Below, piece after piece: positions 8,531-17,016 of a stretch of 64,000 nt of DNA. Made by a program: the position numbers and the translations under genes. Every line of letters begins with the position of its first letter. Position 1 is the stretch's first letter. Source of the DNA: Lacibacter sediminis (lineage in GTDB: Bacteria > Bacteroidota > Bacteroidia > Chitinophagales > Chitinophagaceae); assembly GCF_014168535.1 (NCBI RefSeq), contig NZ_CP060007.1, positions 248,001 through 312,000 of the forward strand. Direction: 5' to 3'. The notes under the pieces were generated by a model. It had not been told where the DNA came from, made no database searches, and was given only the letters and a program-made list of their open reading frames with translations.

Positions 8531-9997
8531 GTGAGAAAAAAACAGAAAATCAGGATACTCGAACAGGTAAAGGTGGAAGATTATGCCGCCGAAGGTAAAT
8601 CGATAGCCCGTGTAGAGGGGAAAGTAGTGTTTATTGAAGGCGCTGTACCCGGCGATGTGGTGAATGTTCAGCTTGGTAAAAGTAAAAAGGACTGGGCCGA
8701 AGGGAAGGCGGTGCACTTTCATGAATATTCTCCTGAGCGTACCACCCCTTTTTGCGATCATTTCGGTTTGTGCGGCGGTTGCAAATGGCAAATGCTGCCG
8801 TACGAAAAGCAGCTGGAGTACAAGCAACGGGAAGTAGAGCAAAACCTGAAACGTATCGGCCGTATTGAGTTGCCTGAACTGTTGCCCATAGTTGGAGCGA
8901 AACAGACAAAATACTATCGTAACAAACTCGAATACACGTTCAGCAATAAGCGCTATTTAACCCGTGATGAATTGCTGAAAAAAGACGAAGAGCGGGCGAA
9001 AGCAGCACAGGCAAGCGTATCAACTGAAGAAATTGAACCTGCTCCTCCGCCCGCAGATGTTGCGTTGGGTTTTCACGTTCCCAAAATTTTTGATAAGGTC
9101 ATCGATATACATACCTGCTACCTGCAGCAGGAGCCCAACAATGCGATCCGCAATTTTGTAAGAGAGTTTGCGAAGAAGCATGGTTTTTCGTTTTATGATA
9201 TAAAGGCACATGAAGGCTGGTTACGTACCATGATCTTCCGGATGACCACAACCGGTGAAGTGATGGTGAATATCACCTTTGGTTATGAAGATGTACCCAA
9301 CCGTGAATTACTCTTTAATGCAATGCTTGCAGAGTTTCCTGAGATCACAACCTTGCTTTACACCATCAATCCTAAATGGAACGATAGTATTTATGATCTC
9401 CAACCGGAAACGTTTTTCGGCAGTGGTCATGTGAACGAAAAGCTCGAGGAATTTGTATTTAAGATCGGTCCCAAGTCATTTTTTCAAACCAATACCAAAC
9501 AAGGCGAAGAGTTATATAAAGTAACCCGTGATTTTGCAAAGCTTACGGGCAACGAAACCTTGTATGATCTGTATTGTGGTACAGGCAGCATTGGTATTTT
9601 CTGTAGCAAAGGGGCTAAGAAGATCATCGGTGTGGAAGCTGTGGCAGAAGCAATTGAAGATGCCAAGCTGAATGCACAGACAAATGGCTTAACCAACACT
9701 TCGTTCTATGCAGGTGATGTGATCGATATCTGCAACGATGATTTTTTTGCAGCACATGGCAGGCCCGATGTGATCATTACCGATCCGCCCCGTGTAGGCA
9801 TGCATGAAAAGCTGGTTAAGAAATTACTTGAGATAGAAGCGCCACGTATTGTGTATGTAAGCTGCAATCCTGCCACGCAGGCACGAGATCTTCAACTGCT
9901 CAATGAAAAATATGTGGTGGAGCAACTGCAACCGGTGGATATGTTTCCGCATACGCACCATATTGAAAATGTGGCTGCGTTGGTATTACGCAAGTAA
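8531..9997 (+). CDS. rlmD: 23S rRNA (uracil-5-)-methyltransferase, RlmD/RumA type
   Basis: Transfers a methyl group from SAM to C5 of a uracil in 23S rRNA. The N-terminus is a TRAM domain (about 5-60). Four Cys of a Fe-S site lie in CDHFGLCGGCKW and a later Cys (HTCYLQ). The C-terminal Rossmann methyltransferase has LYDLYCGTGSIGIF (SAM binding), ITDPPRVGM and the nucleophile motif YVSCNPATQARDL. The 488-residue length is normal. The start is placed at GTG 8531, because the next in-frame start upstream (GTG 8507) lies inside the TACCTTTG promoter. A Glu/Ala-rich insertion near residue 155-180 lies between TRAM and catalytic parts. Confidence 0.93.
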   Translation: MRKKQKIRILEQVKVEDYAAEGKSIARVEGKVVFIEGAVPGDVVNVQLGKSKKDWAEGKAVHFHEYSPERTTPFCDHFGLCGGCKWQMLPYEKQLEYKQREVEQNLKRIGRIELPELLPIVGAKQTKYYRNKLEYTFSNKRYLTRDELLKKDEERAKAAQASVSTEEIEPAPPPADVALGFHVPKIFDKVIDIHTCYLQQEPNNAIRNFVREFAKKHGFSFYDIKAHEGWLRTMIFRMTTTGEVMVNITFGYEDVPNRELLFNAMLAEFPEITTLLYTINPKWNDSIYDLQPETFFGSGHVNEKLEEFVFKIGPKSFFQTNTKQGEELYKVTRDFAKLTGNETLYDLYCGTGSIGIFCSKGAKKIIGVEAVAEAIEDAKLNAQTNGLTNTSFYAGDVIDICNDDFFAAHGRPDVIITDPPRVGMHEKLVKKLLEIEAPRIVYVSCNPATQARDLQLLNEKYVVEQLQPVDMFPHTHHIENVAALVLRK

Positions 9998-10086
9998 ACG
10001 AAGGTTTAACGTTTTCGTGAAAGATGATTGTGGTGAGATTCCCCACAATCCCGAAATTTGTATTTCATCAGTCAAAAAAATTTGTA

Positions 10087-10926
10087 GTGAGTTATCAGCA
10101 AATACGTCCCGGTGGTTTTAATGTGTTGCCACCGGTAATCAAAAATCTTATTATCATTAACGGGTTGGTGTTGCTGGCGCAATATACCAGTGGCGCATGG
10201 GGAAGTGAAAAAGCTCTCACAGATTTTTTTGCTTTACATAGCATCCAATCTGATCTTTTTAAACCACACCAGTTCATCACGCATCTTTTTATGCATGGCG
10301 ATTTCTTCCACTTTTTGTTTAACATGTTTGCTTTGTGGATGTTTGGAAATATGCTGGAGAATTTATGGGGTTCAAAACGTTTTCTCACTTTTTACATACT
10401 GTGCGGGTTAGGTGCAGCGGTTATTCATCTGGGTTGGTTGTTTTACGAAATGCAGCCATTAATGAGTGAGCTGTCGTCTTACAAATCTTCACCATCCCCA
10501 TCAGGCTTCATGAGTTTTTTTGATCAAAACGGACTCACGAGGATTTTCGACAGACAACAGTTGCAGGCATTTGCTGATACCTGGTCGAACGATCTCAGCA
10601 ACCAGGCATATGTTGATCAAAGTATAGTGTATGCGCAGCAGGGTGCCGATGTAATGTTGAACACTCCAACTGTTGGTGCTTCAGGAGCAGTATTCGGATG
10701 TTTGGCAGCTTTTGGTTACCTCTTCCCAAACACACTGATCTATATTTATTTTTTCTTCCCGATAAAAGCAAAATGGTTTGTGATTTTGTATGCTGCTGCC
10801 GAACTTTGGATGGGCGTTCGTAACAGTGGCGGAAGCGTGGCGCATTTTGCCCATCTTGGCGGTGCATTAATTGGCTTTTTATTGGTATGGTACTGGAACA
10901 AAAAGAATCGCCGTACGTTTTATTGA
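10087..10926 (+). CDS. Rhomboid-family intramembrane serine protease (first of a pair)
   Basis: A polytopic membrane protease that cleaves within membrane-spanning segments. It shows six hydrophobic segments, the HLFMHGDFFHFLFNM loop, the catalytic Ser in GASGAVFG and the catalytic His in HFAHLGGALIG, so both dyad residues are present. The start is taken as GTG 10087 (reading MSYQQIRPGGF), since the 21 codons upstream to ATG 10024 look non-coding; the start is uncertain. It has an unusually long loop (about 125-185) before the catalytic Ser. It is followed after 14 bases by a second rhomboid and is probably co-transcribed with it. Confidence 0.9.
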   Translation: MSYQQIRPGGFNVLPPVIKNLIIINGLVLLAQYTSGAWGSEKALTDFFALHSIQSDLFKPHQFITHLFMHGDFFHFLFNMFALWMFGNMLENLWGSKRFLTFYILCGLGAAVIHLGWLFYEMQPLMSELSSYKSSPSPSGFMSFFDQNGLTRIFDRQQLQAFADTWSNDLSNQAYVDQSIVYAQQGADVMLNTPTVGASGAVFGCLAAFGYLFPNTLIYIYFFFPIKAKWFVILYAAAELWMGVRNSGGSVAHFAHLGGALIGFLLVWYWNKKNRRTFY

Positions 10927-10940
10927 TAAATGTTTGAAGT

Positions 10941-11867
10941 ATGAGTTACCTGCAGGCAGAAAAGAAGAAGAGAATGATGTTTGGAGAAGATGGAGATGCA
11001 GTGATGCGTCTCATCGCCATTAATGTAATCATATTTGTGATCCTCAAATTTATTGAGATCGTATTCCAACTCACGCCCAATGCTGATGTGAGTTTATTCA
11101 AAACGAATGTGCTTGATTGGGTAGGCTTACCCGCAAATCTTAACACGTTTATCACAAGACCATGGGTATTGCTTTCACACATGATCGCACACTACAGCTT
11201 ATGGCAATTGCTGGGCAACATGCTGTTCCTTTGGGCATTTGGATTTCTGTTACAGGACCTGGTTGGTAACAAGCACATTGTTCCGCTTTATTTTTATGGT
11301 GGTTTGGCCGGTGCTGTTTTGTTTATTGCCAGTGCCAATTTGTTACCACGTTTTGCTGCAGAGATCAACAGCTTCAGTTATCTCGGCGCAAGTGCATCTG
11401 TGATGGCCATTGCCATAGCTGCAACTGTTACTGCACCTGATTATCGTGTGTTCCCCATGATCAATGGAGGAATTCCATTATGGGTGATCACCTTAATTTA
11501 TGTGATCATTGATTTTGCCGGTCTTGCAAGCTCTGCTTTCCCGCATCACCTGGCTCATCTTGGCGGAGCAGCGATGGGTTATGTGTACATTAAGCAAATA
11601 CAAAATGGAAAAGATCCCGGCGAATGGATGCACCGGCTTTACAATTGGTTCACTCATTTATTCGACCCCAAAGAAAAACCGGCAAGAAAAACAATAAAGA
11701 AAGAAGTATTTTACAACACAAAAGGTCAACAACCTTTTTCAAAAAAACCCAACGTAACACAGCAACGTGTCGATGACATCCTCGATAAAATCAGCCAGCA
11801 AGGATACCAATCATTAACACAGGAAGAAAAAGATATTCTGAAAAAAGCGGCTGACAACGAAACTTAA
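10941..11867 (+). CDS. Rhomboid-family intramembrane serine protease (second of a pair)
   Basis: A 308-residue membrane protein with six predicted helices between about residues 20 and 210. It has the loop HMIAHYSLWQLLGNMLFLWAFG, a candidate catalytic Ser in GASASVMAIA and a His in HHLAHLGGAAMGY. The Ser motif is GASAS rather than the usual GxSG, so activity is likely but less certain than for its neighbour. A basic, glutamine-rich cytoplasmic tail of about 90 residues follows. It starts 14 bases after the first rhomboid and ends 8 bases before the EEP gene, so the three look like one operon. Confidence 0.87.
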   Translation: MSYLQAEKKKRMMFGEDGDAVMRLIAINVIIFVILKFIEIVFQLTPNADVSLFKTNVLDWVGLPANLNTFITRPWVLLSHMIAHYSLWQLLGNMLFLWAFGFLLQDLVGNKHIVPLYFYGGLAGAVLFIASANLLPRFAAEINSFSYLGASASVMAIAIAATVTAPDYRVFPMINGGIPLWVITLIYVIIDFAGLASSAFPHHLAHLGGAAMGYVYIKQIQNGKDPGEWMHRLYNWFTHLFDPKEKPARKTIKKEVFYNTKGQQPFSKKPNVTQQRVDDILDKISQQGYQSLTQEEKDILKKAADNET

Positions 11868-11875
11868 ACCCTGTT

Positions 11876-13021
11876 ATGGCCGGATTCTTTCGCAGCTTCA
11901 CAAAAAAGTTTTTCATTTTCTGCAATATTGCGTTGAGTGTTTGTATGCTGCTCCTGTATTTTCTCACTGTGCTTCCGGCATCAGTTTCGTGGATCGTTAA
12001 TCTGTTCGCACTTCTGTTCCCGTTCTTTCTTATTCTGCAACTCGTTTTTCTTGTTTTCTGGCTGGCAGCAAAACGCAAGCTTGCATTCATCCCCATTATT
12101 ACGTTATTACTTTGTCTTGAGTTGATCGGCTCATTCTTTGGCTTTCATCCAAAATCAAAAACTACACAGGTAGATGCATCAACGTTTCGGGTAGCCACCT
12201 GGAACGCACATCTCTTTAATTTTTTTGAGAACAAAGGTCATCTTGATCTCGGCATGTTGCAGGAGGCAAAAAATTTTAAAGCCGATGTGCTGGCTGTGCA
12301 GGAACTCGTTTTTTCACTCGACACCTTATCGCCTATTACACTGGAAAAGGTGAAGAAAAAACTCGGCTATAAATATGTGGCCGCAGCTAACGACAGGGCT
12401 TTTGGTGTTCACACCAACATCAAACAAAAAAATGAACGTTATCATCCGTTTTGCGTAGCTGTGTTTTCGAATTATCCGATCCTGCGTTGGGAAAAAGAAC
12501 AAAGTATTAAAGAATACAACCATACTTTTTTATGGGTCGATCTGTTGGTTAACAGTGATACAATACGGCTTTTCAATATTCATCTGCAGAGCATGCATTT
12601 TGCAAAAAAGGATTATGAATTTGTGGAGAACATCGATCAGCAAGGGATAGATGTTGATGCAGTGCAAACTGCCGGTAAAAGTATTCTGCGAAAAATGAAA
12701 ACAGCGAATCTGCTTCGCTCAAGCCAGGCAAGAGATGTAAGGGCTGCAATTGACAAAAGCCCATACCCTGTAATTGTTTGTGGCGATATGAATGATGTAC
12801 CCAACTCCAATGCTTACCAGATCATCAGCGATGATCTGCATGATGCATTTACTGAAAAAGGATGGGGTGTGGGCCGAACGTTCAAGTACCTGTCGCCCAC
12901 CTTACGGATCGATTATGTGCTGCACAGCCAATCGTTATCTGTTGAAAGGGTGCAGGTGTTACGGTCAATGCAAAGTGACCACAGCCCTGTAATTGCTGAT
13001 TTTAATTTGCAGAACAAATAA
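11876..13021 (+). CDS. Membrane-anchored endonuclease/exonuclease/phosphatase (EEP) family hydrolase
   Basis: Three N-terminal hydrophobic helices (about 12-35, 42-62, 70-90) precede an EEP domain of the DNase I / sphingomyelinase fold. Metal and catalytic motifs visible are RVATWNAHLF, the Glu of AVQELVF, INIHLQS-like FNIHLQS, GDMNDVPNS and SDHSPVIADF. All key residues are present. The substrate cannot be deduced; DNA, a phospholipid or a phosphorylated metabolite are possible. It is the last gene of the rhomboid pair operon, so it acts at the inner membrane. Confidence 0.86.
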   Translation: MAGFFRSFTKKFFIFCNIALSVCMLLLYFLTVLPASVSWIVNLFALLFPFFLILQLVFLVFWLAAKRKLAFIPIITLLLCLELIGSFFGFHPKSKTTQVDASTFRVATWNAHLFNFFENKGHLDLGMLQEAKNFKADVLAVQELVFSLDTLSPITLEKVKKKLGYKYVAAANDRAFGVHTNIKQKNERYHPFCVAVFSNYPILRWEKEQSIKEYNHTFLWVDLLVNSDTIRLFNIHLQSMHFAKKDYEFVENIDQQGIDVDAVQTAGKSILRKMKTANLLRSSQARDVRAAIDKSPYPVIVCGDMNDVPNSNAYQIISDDLHDAFTEKGWGVGRTFKYLSPTLRIDYVLHSQSLSVERVQVLRSMQSDHSPVIADFNLQNK

Positions 13022-13042
13022 TCGGAATATCCATAAAAGTGA

Positions 13043-13072
13043 TCCCTGCCCGCCATTGGCATTCAGGCGGGG
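13043..13072. repeat. REP-like palindrome upstream of cysS
   Basis: CCCGCC (13049-13054) pairs with GGCGGG (13066-13071) around an 11-base loop. Flanking bases match the copy in the metF leader (651-675). Confidence 0.5.
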
Positions 13073-13155
13073 AGCTCATTTTTAACAACAGCGATGGTCA
13101 TTTTTAAGGATATACGAAGTGGCCAAAATGAAATAAAAATTAGCACATGAAATAC

Positions 13156-13163
13156 TATCTTTG
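13156..13163 (+). promoter_or_regulatory. -7 element for the cysS leader transcript
   Basis: TATCTTTG fits TAnnTTTG and ends only 5 bases before the ATG of the 14-codon Cys-rich ORF. The transcript therefore probably begins at or just before that ORF. No clear -33 TTTG was found. Confidence 0.55.
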
Positions 13164-13168
13164 TTTCA

Positions 13169-13213
13169 ATGAAGAGATTCTTCTATACCTGTTGTTGTAG
13201 CTGTTGTTGCTGA
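13169..13213 (+). CDS. Cys-rich leader peptide upstream of cysS
   Basis: A 14-codon ORF reading MKRFFYTCCCSCCC with a TGA stop: six Cys codons (five TGT, one TGC) among the last seven sense codons. It begins immediately after a TATCTTTG element and ends 58 bases before the chosen cysS start. The composition is far from random and matches the charging target of the next gene, cysteinyl-tRNA synthetase. The leader RNA can form nested helices: 13168-13175 with 13247-13254, 13193-13199 (within the Cys codons) with 13239-13245, and 13206-13210 with 13222-13226. A ribosome slowed at the Cys codons would break these. No terminator hairpin is evident, so control would be at translation. The regulatory role is inference. 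Confidence 0.7.
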   Translation: MKRFFYTCCCSCCC

Positions 13214-13271
13214 TTTTTTTGGCAACCCATCCCTCTTGTACAACATTCTTCATTACAACCATTCCATGTTT

Positions 13272-14765
13272 ATGTCGCAGTTAAAAGTTTACAATTCACT
13301 TACACGCCAGAAAGAAGTATTTGAATCAATCACCCCCGGTCATGTGGGTATGTATGTGTGCGGACCAACCGTTAGTGGCGAAAGTCATCTCGGTCATGCA
13401 AGGCCTTACATTACGTTTGATGTATTGTATCGTTACTTAACTCATCTTGGATATAAAGTACGTTACGTTCGTAATATCACTGATGCCGGTCACTTTGAAG
13501 AAGAAGGTCGTGAGGCAGAAGATAAAATTTCGAAGAAAGCGATACTGGAAAAATTAGAGCCGATGGAACTGGTGCAGAAATACACCAACCTTTTTCATTG
13601 GGCAATGGAGCAATTTAATACGATCAAGCCCTCGATTGAACCAACTGCAACAGGACATATTGTGGAGCAGATAGGAATGATCCAGCAAATCATTGAAGCA
13701 GGGTATGCTTATGAAACAAATGGCTCTGTTTATTTTGATGTAAAAAAATATGCAGCCACTCATGATTACGGAAAGTTGAGCGGACGTGTAATTGATGATC
13801 TGTTAGAAACAACACGTGAACTGGAAGGTCAGGAAGAAAAGAAAGACCGTGCTGATTTTGCTCTCTGGAAAAATGCAGCACCTGAACATATCATGCGTTG
13901 GCAAAGTCCATGGGGTGTTGGTTTTCCCGGCTGGCACATTGAATGCTCAGCTATGGCCACAAAATATTTAGGTGCACAGTTCGATATACATGGAGGTGGT
14001 ATGGATCTGCAGTTTCCGCATCATGAAAGTGAAATTGCACAAAGCACCATCTGCAATCATACCGCACCTGTTCGTTACTGGATGCACAATAACATGATCA
14101 CCATCAACGGTAAGAAGATGGGGAAGAGTTATAACAATGTCATCAAGCTAACGGAGCTCTTCAGTGGTAATCATCCCATTCTGGAGAAAGCATATCATCC
14201 GATGACAGTACGTTTCTTTATTCTGCAAACGCAATACAGAAGCACACTCGATTTTGGTAATGAAGCGTTGCAGGGAGCAGAAAAGGGTTTGAAGCGTTTA
14301 TTGGAAGCACATGAATGGTTACAGAAGTACGAAGTTGGTAATACGAAGTACGAAGCGAAAGATGCAGCACTTGAGGCAAGCAGTTTAAAGCTGATTGCAG
14401 AGTTTGAAGAATTCATGAATGATGACCTGAACACGGCAAAAGCACTGGCGAGTATGTTTGAACTGGTGCCAGTGATTAATGGATTAAAAGACAAGCATAT
14501 TGCAGCAGATGCATTGAGCAGCGATACCATAACGTTGATGCAAAAGCAAATGAAACTCTACATCGAAGATATCTTTGGGTTGAAAGCCATCAGTGCTGAA
14601 GACAGCGGTCGCTTCAACTCAGTGATGCAGATCTTAATTGAACTCCGTAAAGATGCAAAATCGAAAAAAGACTTTGTGACGAGTGATAAAATACGCAATC
14701 AATTGGCTGAACTTGGTATTCAATTGAAGGATGAGAAAGATGGCGGTATGAGTTTTTCAATGTGA
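13272..14765 (+). CDS. cysS: Cysteinyl-tRNA synthetase
   Basis: Charges tRNA-Cys, a class I synthetase. It shows the zinc Cys in YVCGPTV, the HIGH-type motif SHLGHARP, the zinc ligands in GWHIECSAMA and the KMSKS loop as KKMGKS. The 497-residue length is normal. Start ATG 13272 (MSQLKVYNSL) matches the family N-terminus; ATG 13266 is an equally spaced alternative. A repeat-derived stretch KYEVGNTKYEAKD near residue 352 sits in the linker before the C-terminal helical domain and is encoded by a 32-bp dispersed repeat (14324-14355). The gene follows a Cys-rich leader ORF and ends in a good terminator. Confidence 0.96.
   Translation: MSQLKVYNSLTRQKEVFESITPGHVGMYVCGPTVSGESHLGHARPYITFDVLYRYLTHLGYKVRYVRNITDAGHFEEEGREAEDKISKKAILEKLEPMELVQKYTNLFHWAMEQFNTIKPSIEPTATGHIVEQIGMIQQIIEAGYAYETNGSVYFDVKKYAATHDYGKLSGRVIDDLLETTRELEGQEEKKDRADFALWKNAAPEHIMRWQSPWGVGFPGWHIECSAMATKYLGAQFDIHGGGMDLQFPHHESEIAQSTICNHTAPVRYWMHNNMITINGKKMGKSYNNVIKLTELFSGNHPILEKAYHPMTVRFFILQTQYRSTLDFGNEALQGAEKGLKRLLEAHEWLQKYEVGNTKYEAKDAALEASSLKLIAEFEEFMNDDLNTAKALASMFELVPVINGLKDKHIAADALSSDTITLMQKQMKLYIEDIFGLKAISAEDSGRFNSVMQILIELRKDAKSKKDFVTSDKIRNQLAELGIQLKDEKDGGMSFSM
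14324..14355 (+). repeat. 32-bp dispersed repeat, copy inside cysS
   Basis: Contains two GAAGTACGAAG-like blocks (14324-14334 and 14345-14355). It aligns without gaps to 42459-42490 (reverse complement, inside paaE) and to about 37213-37244 (reverse complement, end of the SUMF1-like gene). It is read in frame as KYEVGNTKYE. Confidence 0.65.
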
Positions 14766-14798
14766 TTCGTAAGTATCGTTTCAAAATCGAAATATTTT

Positions 14799-14823
14799 AA
14801 GAGGGGCTACTGCCCCTCTTTTC
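14799..14823 (+). terminator. Intrinsic terminator of cysS
   Basis: AAGAGGGGC (14799-14807), loop TACT, GCCCCTCTT (14812-14820), then further T residues. Confidence 0.85.
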
Positions 14824-14920
14824 ATTACCTCTAACGGTAGATTCACTCCCCTTATTCAACAGTTCATCGGTTTAAGCTGCTCGTTTTACTTTTTCGTTGT
14901 TCTATATCAAAATCAAAATC

Positions 14921-15880
14921 ATGAAAAAAAGCCAGGTCTTACGTAACGGGGCAATAGCCCTCGCTGCCTTTACACTTATGGGCAGTATCAGCAGTTGTAA
15001 AAAGAAAAATGATCCAGCTCCCAACACGCTGGTGGAAGTTGCAAATTCAGCCGGACTTACTTCGTTGGTAGCAACAGTGGAAGCAGCGGGTTTAACCAAT
15101 ACACTCAGAGGTCCCGGTCCATTCACTGTATTTGCACCAACAAATGCGGCTTTTACAACAGCAGCTTTTCCTTCCAACACACCTGTAGCAACTTTGCAAA
15201 GCGTATTGTTGTATCATGTGTTTGATGGTAAAGTATTGGCCGCAGCCGTTCCAACAACATTAACCGCAATCGCTTCAAAAAATGCAACGACAGATACATT
15301 GTATGTGAAGCGTGTAGGTAATGATGTGTTTGTAAACGGACAGCGTGTAACAACTGCCAACGCAGAAGCTTCTAACGGTGTAGCACATGTGATTGGTCGT
15401 GTGTTGATTCCTGCAGGCGGACGAAACATTGTGCAGGTAGCTGTTGCTGCAGCACCGGCACTCGATTCATTGGTTCGTGCAGTTACGCTTGCAAGTGCTG
15501 GTACAGCAGCTGGCAGTGCTGACAACATCGCTGAAATATTATCAACAATTAATGGCGCCACTGTTTTTGCACCAACAAACCAGGCGTTTACTGATCTCCT
15601 GGCTCAATTAGGGTATACCAGTTTATCACAGATTCCGGTTGCAACACTCAGAGCGGTATTGAAACACCATGTGGTGGGCGGTGTACGAGTGTTCTCTAAC
15701 GATGTTGCGGCAGGTAATGTCGGTATGGCGAATGGAACAAATGCTGTTATCGCTGTTTCAGGAGGTAACGCAACAATTAAAGGAAGCGGAGCAACAAGTG
15801 TAACAGCTACAATTGTGGCAACAGATATTATGGCGAAAAACGGGGTAGTTCACCTCATCAACAAAGTAATTCTTCCATAA
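14921..15880 (+). CDS. Lipoprotein with two fasciclin (FAS1) domains
   Basis: A 319-residue surface or periplasmic lipoprotein with lipobox SISSC followed by Lys-Lys-Lys. Two FAS1 adhesion domains follow. The first spans about 38-170, with the GPFTVFAPTNAAF and HVIGRVLIP motifs. The second spans about 175-319, with GATVFAPTNQAF and GVVHLINKVILP. FAS1 domains mediate cell or matrix adhesion. The start was chosen at ATG 14921, where the signal peptide begins. It is flanked by terminators on both sides and is therefore monocistronic. Confidence 0.93.
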   Translation: MKKSQVLRNGAIALAAFTLMGSISSCKKKNDPAPNTLVEVANSAGLTSLVATVEAAGLTNTLRGPGPFTVFAPTNAAFTTAAFPSNTPVATLQSVLLYHVFDGKVLAAAVPTTLTAIASKNATTDTLYVKRVGNDVFVNGQRVTTANAEASNGVAHVIGRVLIPAGGRNIVQVAVAAAPALDSLVRAVTLASAGTAAGSADNIAEILSTINGATVFAPTNQAFTDLLAQLGYTSLSQIPVATLRAVLKHHVVGGVRVFSNDVAAGNVGMANGTNAVIAVSGGNATIKGSGATSVTATIVATDIMAKNGVVHLINKVILP

Positions 15881-15900
15881 GATTAGTTTAATAATTGACG

Positions 15901-15930
15901 CCGGCCCAAACCTTTGGGCCGGTTTTTTTG
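15901..15930 (+). terminator. Intrinsic terminator of the fasciclin gene
   Basis: CCGGCCCAAA (15901-15910), loop CC, TTTGGGCCGG (15913-15922), followed by seven T. Confidence 0.92.
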
Positions 15931-15947
15931 TTTTATTTACTGACTAC

Positions 15948-16976
15948 ATGTTTTTTCAGAATAAATACCGCTACTGGTTCATTCTGGCGCTGGCTGTTTA
16001 TACCTATGTAAATACAGCTATTTGCCGGGTGTACGATTATTTCGAGTTACCTATTTATTGGTACCAGGCTTTCCTGAGTATATTGCTCATTACGTTTCTT
16101 AGCTGGGAGTGGAGCAGGTTGATTCAGCCTTCATTCAGCAAATGGTTCCATGGCGATGAACACATCAACAAACGCCTGCTTTCCTTTTTTGGCTTGGGTT
16201 TAGCCGGAAGTATCATTTTAACAATAATGACAGTCGTGTCGTTTGAAGTATTTGTGTTACATGTACCTATGTCGCTGGATAATCCGTTGAAGTTAACGCT
16301 CACTTATGCATCACTCATTACACTCTTGTTTCATTTATTAAATGCTGTTGTTTTTTATATGCAGAAATATAAATCGAAACAGCTGGAGGCAGAAGAGTTG
16401 TTACGTATGAACACACAGGCACAATTGCAAAGTATCCGGTCGCAGATCAATCCGCATTTTTTATTCAACAATCTGAATGTATTGTCTTCACTGGTGATGA
16501 AAAGCAGTGATGAAGCGAATGATTTTATCGAAGCATTTTCAAAAGTGTATCATTATATTTTGCGTAACCAGGATAAGGAGTTGATCGAATTGCAGAAGGA
16601 AGTGGATTTCTTACAACCTTATATGTATCTGCTGCAAAAGCGTTTCCCTGCCGGCATTGAATTGAAAACAGAAATTGATGAGCGATGGAATCATGCCTAT
16701 GTTGTTCCGGTTGCCTTGCAGATGTTGGTAGAGAATGCAATTAAACACAACATCGTATCACATATCAAACCACTGGAAATAAAAATCAAAGCAAATGGAA
16801 CGGCAGTACTTGAAGTGAGCAATAACCTTCAGCCCAAGGCTAACCGTGAGCCTTCGTCAAATATTGGATTGAATAATATTAACCAGCGGTATGAATTGAT
16901 AACTGGCAGAAAAATTGAAGTAGTAAAGAACCAACACGAATTTAAAGTTAGTCTTCCCTTAATTGAAATAGGATGA
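15948..16976 (+). CDS. LytS/YehU-type sensor histidine kinase
   Basis: A 342-residue membrane kinase. Four hydrophobic segments lie in the first 140 residues, followed by a short coiled linker. The phospho-acceptor His170 is in SQINPHFLFNNLN, the hallmark of the His_kinase family PF06580. An ATP-binding domain follows with the N-box LVENAIKHN and a GLNNINQRY glycine region. No extracytoplasmic sensor domain is visible, so the signal is probably membrane-derived. It is followed by its LytTR response regulator 40 bases later, forming a cognate pair. Confidence 0.93.
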   Translation: MFFQNKYRYWFILALAVYTYVNTAICRVYDYFELPIYWYQAFLSILLITFLSWEWSRLIQPSFSKWFHGDEHINKRLLSFFGLGLAGSIILTIMTVVSFEVFVLHVPMSLDNPLKLTLTYASLITLLFHLLNAVVFYMQKYKSKQLEAEELLRMNTQAQLQSIRSQINPHFLFNNLNVLSSLVMKSSDEANDFIEAFSKVYHYILRNQDKELIELQKEVDFLQPYMYLLQKRFPAGIELKTEIDERWNHAYVVPVALQMLVENAIKHNIVSHIKPLEIKIKANGTAVLEVSNNLQPKANREPSSNIGLNNINQRYELITGRKIEVVKNQHEFKVSLPLIEIG

Positions 16977-17016
16977 TCTGAGATCGCAAAATACTAAACC
17001 AGTAAACTGCAAACCG

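Noticed and set aside
13201..13225. T-run after the Cys leader ORF as an intrinsic terminator
   Set aside because: No GC-rich stem precedes the seven T residues; only a weak 3-4 bp pairing is possible.
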